Assembly (NCBI RefSeq): GCF_000185145.2 | Contig: NZ_GL833119.1 | Coordinates: 984,668 to 1,048,667, forward strand | DNA: 64,000 nucleotides | Reading direction: 5' to 3' | Source: Hoylesella oralis ATCC 33269 | Lineage (GTDB): Bacteria > Bacteroidota > Bacteroidia > Bacteroidales > Bacteroidaceae | Shown here: in pieces, positions 56,470 through 64,000 of the stretch | How positions within the stretch are numbered: the first letter of the stretch is position 1 | Layout: every line of letters begins with the position of its first letter | Program-made: the position numbers and the translations under genes | The notes under the pieces: generated by a model | Told to the model about the DNA's origin: nothing | What the model saw: the letters and a program-made list of their open reading frames with translations, nothing else | Databases searched by the model: none

Positions 56470-56889
56470 TCACCGTGCTGCGACGACGATTCTTGAGATG
56501 TTATCCTCTCTTGCCCCCATTCCCCATTTTATCTGACAATCACGACTTGAGGATGTAATTGTACCTATAAGTTCTTGGATATACATCATCTCTTCCATGC
56601 CAATAGGTGCAGAGGCAGGATATTGAATAGACATAAGAATCAGCTCACTTGCCTGCTCTTTCCGGATGAGTTTGGGATATTGTTCCAAAAGAGTCTCGCC
56701 TATAATTTTGAATCGTTTGTCAGAACAATCATCGCTACTCGCTTCAATTACAGATATAGCTGATTCCCCCTTTTCCTCAAAGACTTGTATGTCGTTGCTG
56801 TCAAGACTAATCATCATGTTCTGTGAATGAAGAATTTCCTCTTTGAACTGCGCCCATGTCAGGGCCGTAAAATTGTTTTGTTTACTCAT
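56470..56889 (-). CDS. Small protein, possible FtsZ-C-terminal-like domain
   Basis: 139 residues, no signal peptide. The C-terminal half (LILMSIQYPASAPIGMEEMM, IKWGMGAREDNISRIVVAAR) follows the beta-alpha-beta pattern of the FtsZ/tubulin C-terminal domain, in which a helix is followed by 'I.WG...d......v.v.At'. The GTPase half is absent. This resemblance is my reading and would need a profile search. Last gene of the WYL-led minus-strand cluster, 27 bases after its neighbour. Confidence 0.65.
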   Translation of the reverse strand: MSKQNNFTALTWAQFKEEILHSQNMMISLDSNDIQVFEEKGESAISVIEASSDDCSDKRFKIIGETLLEQYPKLIRKEQASELILMSIQYPASAPIGMEEMMYIQELIGTITSSSRDCQIKWGMGAREDNISRIVVAAR

Positions 56890-56916
56890 ATTGATGTTGA
56901 TGGATTAAAAAATAAA

Positions 56917-57624
56917 TTATTCATAGAAATCGGCTTGTTCCCAATTGAGATTATCCCGATCGGGAGAGCCTGTATAATGAGTTTCTTCGCAACTTACTTC
57001 TATACAGAAATCGCGCACCCAAAGAAAGTCGAAGATGGAAAATTCGCACTCCTCGTAAAGCGCATGAAAGGCATAACAAAGGTTCATATCCTCTGTTTTA
57101 TCCCTATCCAAGCCTTCATTCCAATTGCAGGTTTCGCCGAGATAGATAAGTTCATCTTCAGAGGGGGCCTCTTCGTCTTTCCACAAATGAAGCATGTTCA
57201 CGCCATCTTCATAAAGTGGTATATAGTTATCGTATGAACCACTCAATACGCCCCACATCTTCTTGGCTCTCATATTTTGCACAGGATGAGTCTTTGGATA
57301 TTTATAACTCATAAAAACCTTCCCAACAAACTCTACCTCACACAAGTCTGTATGTTGCATTGCCTGCCTTGTTGCCAATAATTGGCTTCGCATTTTCAAT
57401 TGAGCCATAATAAGTGCTTGGTTGAAGTCGGATAGCAACTGTTTGTATTCAGGTGTAAGAACGAACAGTTGATTAAGAATGCTTTTGCGCACTTCGAGAA
57501 GATGTTGAACAACAATTTTGGTGTCTCGTACATGAGGGTCGCGAAAACAATTCGACACAACATTTAGTATCTCTAACTCTATCGCTTCTACGGCAGGAGT
57601 CTTGAATATTTCTTGCACAGTCAT
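56917..57624 (-). CDS. Uncharacterised protein, possibly 5'-truncated by a stop codon
   Basis: 235 residues from ATG 57624. Soluble, acidic, helical N-terminal half (NQALIMAQLKMRSQLLATRQ), with a C-terminal half rich in Trp, Asp and Cys. No family recognised. The reading frame continues upstream with protein-like sequence (FYFASDLAPIGIKQKEIVSY) to an ATG at 57736-57738, 20 bases after the preceding gene, but a TGA at 57724-57726 interrupts codon 5. The original start was probably 57738. Translation may now begin at 57624, or the gene may be dead. Confidence 0.65.
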   Translation of the reverse strand: MTVQEIFKTPAVEAIELEILNVVSNCFRDPHVRDTKIVVQHLLEVRKSILNQLFVLTPEYKQLLSDFNQALIMAQLKMRSQLLATRQAMQHTDLCEVEFVGKVFMSYKYPKTHPVQNMRAKKMWGVLSGSYDNYIPLYEDGVNMLHLWKDEEAPSEDELIYLGETCNWNEGLDRDKTEDMNLCYAFHALYEECEFSIFDFLWVRDFCIEVSCEETHYTGSPDRDNLNWEQADFYE

Positions 57625-57758
57625 CTTTTCCTGTTCATTTAAGTATGAAACGATTTCCTTTTGTTTGATGCCAATAGGAGCTAAATCAGATGCAAAATAA
57701 AAGGGGAGGTGTACAAACTGTGATCATACTTCATCCATAAAATGATATAAACATGTTA

Positions 57759-58592
57759 TTATTCTTGGTGGAAGGCTATTTCAGAAGCCAATCGGCCAGC
57801 CTCACGTGCACGTTTGGTCCATGTGCCTGACCGATTTACGCCTATCACGTTAGTATATTTCTTAGAGCGGTAAAGTCCGTCTCCATACTTTTCATATTCT
57901 CCATATGTGTAATCAGACATGGTTTGCTTACCAAGACATACAATGCACTTAGGTTTCACATACCCTCCAATGAACTGGCGCAGTATATGAATAAGATGAC
58001 GCTGAACATCCCATTCCTCTTTGAAAACTGTATTGTTTGGAAAATCAGAATCCTTACGCAACTTTTCAAACAGCTCTCTCAGTTTTTTTTCATTTTCAGT
58101 ACCAAAAGGATAAAGGTTGAGTGTCATTACTTTCTTCTCAATATTTTTTCCCCATGAAGGTTTTGAATTTACTTTATCTCCTAATTTTGGGGCAGTTTTA
58201 AACTTAGAGTTCTCTGGAGAGGCTTCGAAAAAACTATATAGGAGCTCTATGATATCTGCATAAAAACGACTCTTTCTGGGCTTTTTCCTCTCCCACCATT
58301 TACCTTTCTTATATGCTTCTCCATATTCTAAAAATCCAAATGGCCTCTCACCTTGATTTACAAGGTGACCACCCTTATAGTCCCATTCTCGATATTTTCC
58401 ATGTTTAGGATTATGCCCAAGGATAAGGATATCGGGGGTAAGGTTAAGATAACCGTCAATGGTTACTCCTCCTTGAAACTCTTTGTATTTGTCTTGGCGT
58501 TCGACAAATAAATCGAAATAGGGACGATATTCCTTTTCGAGTTTGTAAAACGCGAGTCTGAGCTCCGATTCTGATTTTTCTTTTTCTGTCAT
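57759..58592 (-). CDS. Uncharacterised protein, possible uracil-DNA-glycosylase-like fold
   Basis: 277 residues, soluble and basic. PDILILGHNPKHGKYREWDY resembles the first motif of uracil-DNA glycosylase superfamily proteins (a hydrophobic strand, then 'G.NP..'). KPKCIVCLGKQTMSDYTY resembles the later 'v.vlLG..a' strand, and the C-terminal YTNVIGVNRSGTWTKRA sits where an HPS motif would be. Catalytic residues cannot be assigned with confidence. Part of the WYL-led cluster, 39 bases after the regulator. Confidence 0.7.
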   Translation of the reverse strand: MTEKEKSESELRLAFYKLEKEYRPYFDLFVERQDKYKEFQGGVTIDGYLNLTPDILILGHNPKHGKYREWDYKGGHLVNQGERPFGFLEYGEAYKKGKWWERKKPRKSRFYADIIELLYSFFEASPENSKFKTAPKLGDKVNSKPSWGKNIEKKVMTLNLYPFGTENEKKLRELFEKLRKDSDFPNNTVFKEEWDVQRHLIHILRQFIGGYVKPKCIVCLGKQTMSDYTYGEYEKYGDGLYRSKKYTNVIGVNRSGTWTKRAREAGRLASEIAFHQE

Positions 58593-58631
58593 AATTCATT
58601 GTTTTTAAAATTGATAAAATGTTCATGTGCT

Positions 58632-59540
58632 TTATGGATTATATTTATTCCACATTTTCTTTATTCTCCCGGCTATTTCCTTACGCAACCAGAGCGGCTC
58701 AAGCACTTCGATGTGTTCGCCGTTCCATAATATCTCTTGTTGGAAATCAAAGGTAGGACGAACCTTTAATGTGAAAACACTGTATTCTGCAGTACGTTCC
58801 ACTTCCCGCTGCGACTCGTGCAAGGGCAAATCACGGATATAATTGGCTTGACTGGCAGAAACTTTGAGACGAACCTCTTGTATCTTGGTGTCTGTACCTG
58901 CAATAATGCCAAAGCATCCATCAAAGTATTCACGAGGATTAAAATCTTTCGGATATTGGAAAGTATGACTTGAAAATCGGATGTCCTGTATGCGATCAAA
59001 GCAAAACAGCATGTCCCTGTTTAACGACCACACACGTCCAACCATATACCAACGCTGCCTGTAGAGTTTCACACACAAGGGCATGATATAAAATTCCTTC
59101 GCATTTTCACGCCGATAACAAGAGTAGGTGATATGGATAAATCTGTTATCCTTCATTGCAGCAAGGATTGAATCCAAGTATTTCCGTCCGCTTGGCACTT
59201 CTTCCAACAAAATTCTGTCCTTGATAGATTTACGTTCGATGAGCAGGTTGCTAACAGATAAGGTGTCGAGTAACCAGTTCTCAATGCTCCCTCGCTCCAT
59301 CTCATCCGCATTTGCAATATAATATCTGTATGGCGCAACCTTCTCGCACTCAATAACGAGCCCAAATGTGTCGAGAATATTCCACTTCCATTTATGAAAA
59401 GTACGTTTCTGCATTTCCTCGCCGCCACTCAAATCTGTATTCTCCTGCCACTTGCGATTGAGGTCTTCAAAAGAAATCTTTCGAGCCTTGTGGATGGTTT
59501 CAATTATCCAAACAAGTTTATTCGTTTGATTAAGTGCCAT
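58632..59540 (-). CDS. WYL-domain transcriptional regulator
   Basis: 302 residues. A winged-helix-like N-terminus (about 1-75; KISFEDLNRKWQENTDLSGG) is followed by a WYL domain (about 130-210) with FIHITYSCYRRENAKEFYIM and KLYRQRWYMVGRVWSLNRDM, then a WCX-like C-terminal part (VRLKVSASQANYIRDLPLHE). WYL proteins bind nucleotides or nucleic acids and commonly regulate phage-defence genes (e.g. BrxR/CapW). It is the first of four same-strand genes, so it may control the three after it. Confidence 0.88.
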   Translation of the reverse strand: MALNQTNKLVWIIETIHKARKISFEDLNRKWQENTDLSGGEEMQKRTFHKWKWNILDTFGLVIECEKVAPYRYYIANADEMERGSIENWLLDTLSVSNLLIERKSIKDRILLEEVPSGRKYLDSILAAMKDNRFIHITYSCYRRENAKEFYIMPLCVKLYRQRWYMVGRVWSLNRDMLFCFDRIQDIRFSSHTFQYPKDFNPREYFDGCFGIIAGTDTKIQEVRLKVSASQANYIRDLPLHESQREVERTAEYSVFTLKVRPTFDFQQEILWNGEHIEVLEPLWLRKEIAGRIKKMWNKYNP

Positions 59541-59574
59541 AGAATATTCTTTTATCTATTTAACGATTTGGCAG

Positions 59575-59582
59575 CAAAATTA
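59575..59582 (-). promoter_or_regulatory. -7 promoter box of WYL-led cluster
   Basis: The reverse strand reads TAATTTTG, 34 bases before the regulator start. Autoregulation through this region is plausible but no operator repeat is clear. Confidence 0.45.
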
Positions 59583-59720
59583 TTATCATGGTGTGCCATT
59601 TATGTTCACACCCTTTCCTTTCTTATGTTTTCGACACGCTATCCAGTGCTGTACGCCCTACTGTAAAGCAATGCGGCGCTCTTTTTCATGGCATTAAAGC
59701 CATCTTAAACTAATCCCCTC

Positions 59721-60710
<990 letters not shown>

Positions 60711-60777
60711 TTATTTGTTTATTGCCATCGCTACTATTGAGAACAAGAGCGCGACCGTTTTAACTGATTTACGGATG

Positions 60778-60785
60778 CAAAGATA
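60778..60785 (-). promoter_or_regulatory. -7 promoter box of aldo/keto reductase gene
   Basis: The reverse strand reads TATCTTTG, 76 bases before the start codon. No good -33 partner. Confidence 0.45.
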
Positions 60786-60873
60786 AGCAAAAATCACGAT
60801 GTTAGCCTTACACAAAAATAGGTGATTCTTTCCCTTTTCAGAGAGAATCCCGATTCTTTTTGCAGCAAACAAC

Positions 60874-61437
60874 CTAAACATCGGCCACGACACGGCAGGG
60901 AAGACCGGTCATATTGCTGAAGTTCATCGGATAGGTATGGGCATGGAAAGTGGCATACGGCTTGCCATTCAGTATCTTACCAAGGTTGCAAAGGTTCTCG
61001 ATAATGAAGACACCATGGTCGGCGCACAGCTGGTCGGTAGGCGTGTGCTCCTTGCCGCAACGGACACCGGCGAAGTCAATACCAATAATCGATATTTTCT
61101 TTTCAATAAGCTGATGAATCACCTCCATGCTCAGTTGTGGATGCTCCTTGAAATAACCTGCCCCTCCATAACCTTCCTGCTCGATGAAGCCGCTGTGGAA
61201 TGCGACAAACATACCCGGCTTTACCAACGAAAGATCTATGTCGTCGGGCATCGTCTCACCTTGTCCGTTATCTTTGATATCAAAGACGATACCCTCCAAT
61301 TCGGTATATTCCAGCGGGAAGGTCTTGTTCATCACGTCAAAGTGCGTACCGAGATGACCGGTGAGCGCTTTCTTCAGATTTTCCTGTGCGTCTTTCGCCA
61401 TTTTTGGCGTTACCAAGAGCGTAATATCAGTCTTCAT
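60874..61437 (-). CDS. Cyclase-family protein (kynurenine-formamidase-like) with altered metal motif
   Basis: 187 residues. GHLGTHFD near residue 27 is the HxGTHxD motif of the putative cyclase/KynB family, and GIDFAGVRCGKEH with IIENLCNL matches the second half. The usual third ligand in HxGTHxDxPxH is not where expected (VMNK follows the Asp), so zinc binding or activity may differ. Slightly shorter than typical (about 205-215). Possibly an amidase or cyclic-amide hydrolase. Follows the 432-residue hydrolase by 38 bases on the same strand. Confidence 0.8.
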   Translation of the reverse strand: MKTDITLLVTPKMAKDAQENLKKALTGHLGTHFDVMNKTFPLEYTELEGIVFDIKDNGQGETMPDDIDLSLVKPGMFVAFHSGFIEQEGYGGAGYFKEHPQLSMEVIHQLIEKKISIIGIDFAGVRCGKEHTPTDQLCADHGVFIIENLCNLGKILNGKPYATFHAHTYPMNFSNMTGLPCRVVADV

Positions 61438-61475
61438 CGCTTGTGAAATTTATAGTGATAGTTTTGATGCGCTGT

Positions 61476-62774
61476 TTACTTTCGCTTCTGGCTGAACAGC
61501 CATTCCTTCACGCCGTCGATGTCGTAGGTTATGAACCACGTGGCGCGGTGACTTCCTCCCGTGAGGTGCGTGTAATAAAGGTGGACGGCGGGACTTACCA
61601 TTGCCTTTGCCTCGGCGGAGAGGTCGGCAGGCGCGGCTTTCATATTCCATGTAGCTTCGCTGACGGTTGCGCCGTTGCTGCGCCAATAGCTGACGGCCTT
61701 GCTTTGCAGTTTGGTCGAGCTGGCGTCGCCCTCGCATGAAATAATCCATAGGTTTTGCTCGGCAAGTGGCGCAAGAACGTCGGGATCCCATTTGCCCGCC
61801 ACAAGCAGTGCACCGGCGAAGAGATGGGGCTCCTTCAGCATCAGCACCATCGACGACATGCAGCCCATCGACTGCCCCGTGACGTAGATGCGATGTGCGT
61901 CGACAGCATACTTCTGCATAAGTTCCTTCAGCAGTGCTACGGTAGCGTCAAGGTGGTGGCTGTAGTTCCAGTTGTCGTCCACGGTAACGTAAGGATATTC
62001 CGGAGCTACGACGATGCACGGATGCTCTGCCTGCCACTGCGGTTCGGCCCACGTCACGGCGCCGCGCCCTTGTATGAGCGGCGTCTTGACGGGCGAACTT
62101 GCCACGCCGGCATCGTGAATGAAGAGCACGAGCGGATAGTTCTTCTTCGAGTCATAGTCCTTGGGCAGGTAGAGGTTATAGGGCAGTGTCTGGCCGGTAT
62201 AAGGACTTTTGAACGACTGCTGCTGAAAGTCGTCGGCCACGAGGTAACGGTTTACCGTACTGCTGAACGAGATGCCCGACGCTTCGTAGACTTTTCCGCC
62301 TGCTGTCCTAATGGGGGCTTTCTGCGTGACGACGAGGCTGTCTACGTACATGTCGTCGCCTCCCGTGCTCCATCCGGCTCGCAGCCCCGGTCCGCCCATC
62401 ATCTTGTCGCGTTCCTTTTTCTTTTGCTCGTCAGCCGGAGTCTGCCTGCGCGGCTGTGCATTGAGGTCGGTAGCGGCCTGCAGTTCGATGATGACGAAGT
62501 GCCCGTCACGTCCCTTTGTGTCGGCTTCGCCTTTCGTGTTGGCATACACCCGCAGAATCTTTTTGCTAGCCACGTCAAAAGTTGTCGGCTTCAAGTTGTG
62601 GTTGCTTACGGGCGCATCGTAGTCAATCACGATAGTTTTCACCTTGGCTCCGTCGCCGAAGACTTGGCGGATAGCCGTAACGCTGTTCACATGCTGTGGA
62701 AGCGTGGAGTTGTTTTCGGCAAACGCGTGCGTGCCGAGGAGTCCTGCCAGAACCATAAACACAAATCTTCTCAT
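61476..62774 (-). CDS. Secreted alpha/beta hydrolase, esterase/peptidase type
   Basis: 432 residues with a signal peptide (ending HAFAEN). Residues about 25-175 form a beta-rich N-terminal domain. The hydrolase domain follows: LPYNLYLPKDYDSKKNYPLV, LFIHDAG, nucleophile Ser in VTGQSMGCMSSM near 315, and His in LTGGSHRATW near 409. Similar to the prolyl-oligopeptidase/PHB-depolymerase-like esterases of Bacteroidota. Substrate unknown; might be a feruloyl or acetyl esterase. Between the cyclase-family gene and a secreted unknown, all on the same strand. Confidence 0.88.
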   Translation of the reverse strand: MRRFVFMVLAGLLGTHAFAENNSTLPQHVNSVTAIRQVFGDGAKVKTIVIDYDAPVSNHNLKPTTFDVASKKILRVYANTKGEADTKGRDGHFVIIELQAATDLNAQPRRQTPADEQKKKERDKMMGGPGLRAGWSTGGDDMYVDSLVVTQKAPIRTAGGKVYEASGISFSSTVNRYLVADDFQQQSFKSPYTGQTLPYNLYLPKDYDSKKNYPLVLFIHDAGVASSPVKTPLIQGRGAVTWAEPQWQAEHPCIVVAPEYPYVTVDDNWNYSHHLDATVALLKELMQKYAVDAHRIYVTGQSMGCMSSMVLMLKEPHLFAGALLVAGKWDPDVLAPLAEQNLWIISCEGDASSTKLQSKAVSYWRSNGATVSEATWNMKAAPADLSAEAKAMVSPAVHLYYTHLTGGSHRATWFITYDIDGVKEWLFSQKRK

Positions 62775-62808
62775 CGTCTTTATTGTTTATTGATTGTCGT
62801 AATCGTTT

Positions 62809-63522
62809 CTAATCGTCGCACTCGCATCGAATATCTTTCAGCAACTTCTTGAAATGCTTTTCATATCCCTTTTGAGTGACATGCGGCAGCAGTCTGTTGG
62901 CATAGTTCCACCAACCGTATGTCAGCACATCTCTGTATGCCCATTCCTCTCTCTCGGGAGAGTTGTATCTGCTGTCGAAACTACGCTGCATTCCGTCGGG
63001 ATCGGCATTGTGCTTTTTCTTCATCTCGATTAGCTTTGCCCACGCTTTCAGCAGCTGGTCGCCGCCGGCGATGAGGGCATCGCGGAAGTATCTGCAGTTC
63101 TTGTCCACCAATTTATAGCCGTGCAGTTCTTTGGGTGCCGTTCGTGCCTTGATAGTCACTCGCCTGAGTTCGCGCGTGCTGTTGATGTATTTTATCATTT
63201 TCTTTCTCACGTCTTGCCAGAAGCTGTCGTCCACGATGTCGAGCTGTCTGATAAACGCCAGCTTCTGCCTGCATTCCTTTTCGAGTGCATCCAAGAGTGC
63301 CGCCGGTTCTTCGTCGAAATCGACGGGGTAGGTATCTATACTACTTGCATCCCCGAAGTACATGTACTCGAAAGTGTTTTGCAACTGCTGCCTCGAATAT
63401 TTGGTAGAGTCGAAGTTTGCTGTGCATTCGCATAACTCTGTCGCATATTCGAAGCGGGCATACTGCGCCTGCAGGTTGATATGGCAGAGCAATAATAACA
63501 ATATGGTTAATTCTTTCTTCAT
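62809..63522 (-). CDS. Uncharacterised secreted protein
   Basis: 237 residues from the ATG at 63520-63522, where a signal peptide begins (MKKELTILLLLLCHINLQAQ); an upstream in-frame start at 63555 is disfavoured. Mature chain helical and charged, with two N-terminal Cys (ELCECTANF) and a final CECDD. No family recognised. 34 bases upstream of the hydrolase gene, so probably the first gene of a three-gene unit. Confidence 0.75.
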   Translation of the reverse strand: MKKELTILLLLLCHINLQAQYARFEYATELCECTANFDSTKYSRQQLQNTFEYMYFGDASSIDTYPVDFDEEPAALLDALEKECRQKLAFIRQLDIVDDSFWQDVRKKMIKYINSTRELRRVTIKARTAPKELHGYKLVDKNCRYFRDALIAGGDQLLKAWAKLIEMKKKHNADPDGMQRSFDSRYNSPEREEWAYRDVLTYGWWNYANRLLPHVTQKGYEKHFKKLLKDIRCECDD

Positions 63523-63616
63523 CGTCTTTGTTCTTTTGTTAAACGGTAATCTCATAACGCTTTCCTCATCTTGTCTTCAAAAGACTCACTCCTGTACGCG
63601 CTTCGAGGCAGTGGGC

Positions 63617-64000
63617 TCATTCTGACAACTTATCATAGGCTTTACGTATCGTCTGCGCCATCAGCTTTCTGCGTTCGATAAGGAAATCCCTGTAAGCCAA
63701 GGTTTCAAAGTTTTCAGGCAGGGCATTCTGTTCACAAGCCGTTTTATAGCTTTCCTCTCCCAAGCGGCTACGATAAGAACCGACGTAGGTTGCTGGCGGA
63801 TTGTCGGAAATATCGATATTGGTGGAATAATCCAAATACGTGTAGTTCGCTATCTGGTTCCTGTCGCGGTCGTCTTCAATGCCGATGGTGGCCAGATAGT
63901 GTTTGGGAAAGATATGATGAATGTCTATCGATGCTTTTGGGCCGCTTGCTCCGGTAATGAAATACTTGGAGGTGGGAGTGGTGCTGAACAGCATTGGATA
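63617..64000 (-). CDS. C-terminal part of DUF262/HNH (GmrSD-like) protein
   Basis: The frame is open to the right edge, so the N-terminus is outside. HHIFPKHYL near the start is the HNH-type motif of DUF1524, followed by NYTYLDYSTNIDISDNPPAT and SRLGEESYKTACEQNALPEN, a typical C-terminal arrangement of DUF262-DUF1524 proteins. These include type IV restriction enzyme GmrSD, which attacks modified phage DNA. The DUF262 nucleotide-binding domain is not visible here. It marks the edge of a probable defence or accessory region. Confidence 0.82.
   Translation of the reverse strand, partial: YPMLFSTTPTSKYFITGASGPKASIDIHHIFPKHYLATIGIEDDRDRNQIANYTYLDYSTNIDISDNPPATYVGSYRSRLGEESYKTACEQNALPENFETLAYRDFLIERRKLMAQTIRKAYDKLSE

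Noticed and set aside
61755..62852. 365-residue plus-strand open frame
   Set aside because: Antisense to the secreted hydrolase at 61476-62774, which has a signal peptide and a complete catalytic set.

Overview
This window is a chromosomal segment of a Bacteroidota bacterium, most likely Prevotellaceae. The evidence is TAnnTTTG -7 promoter boxes (often with TTTG at -33) and almost no strong Shine-Dalgarno sites. It also carries a SusC/SusD pair, type IX secretion (T9SS) components PorT and GldH, a C10 (interpain/streptopain-type) cysteine peptidase and Bacteroidota-specific families. The genus assignment is inference. Base composition is moderate in genes and AT-rich between them.

Layout. 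0-4.7 kb: the 5' part of a stand-alone AICAR transformylase gene, a TonB-dependent outer-membrane protein, a small conserved protein and rplS. 5.2-6.9 kb: a two-gene 5'-nucleotidase with its domains encoded in reversed order. 7-16.4 kb: a compact minus-strand operon of TonB-dependent receptor, surface lipoprotein, second beta-barrel and M16 peptidase, followed by porT. This is the best candidate here for a poorly described system: import of a protein or peptide and its cleavage in the periplasm. 16.7 kb: a 55-residue 2[4Fe-4S] ferredoxin. 17.3-22.8 kb: the energy-transduction operon exbB-exbD-exbD-tonB, with a PstS-like lipoprotein and a TPR protein. 23-28.8 kb: aspartate aminotransferase, a lipoprotein, ribBA and an LptF/LptG permease. 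29.6 kb: tRNA-Met between two gene-free AT-rich stretches. 30.4-39.4 kb: a GLUG-repeat secreted protein followed by susC and susD. 39.9-43.1 kb: a C10 peptidase. 43.4-49.9 kb: a stand-alone IMP cyclohydrolase followed by mreB-mreC-mreD-mrdA-rodA (cell elongation). 49.8-53.7 kb: metF-holB-ricT-gldH on the minus strand.

53.7-64 kb looks accessory. It holds a decayed gene, two secreted alpha/beta hydrolases, an aldo-keto reductase and a cyclase-family protein. It also has a four-gene minus-strand cluster led by a WYL-domain regulator (one member with a stop codon near its probable start), and the end of a DUF262/HNH (GmrSD-like) gene at the right edge.

The two halves of PurH are encoded about 42 kb apart in this one window: AICAR transformylase at 1-1013 and IMP cyclohydrolase at 43389-43982. 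Together they would cover the last two steps of IMP synthesis. The TonB complex genes could energise the three TonB-dependent receptors. PorT and GldH imply a T9SS that could export the C10 peptidase and the GLUG protein, both of which end in a sorting-domain-like tail.
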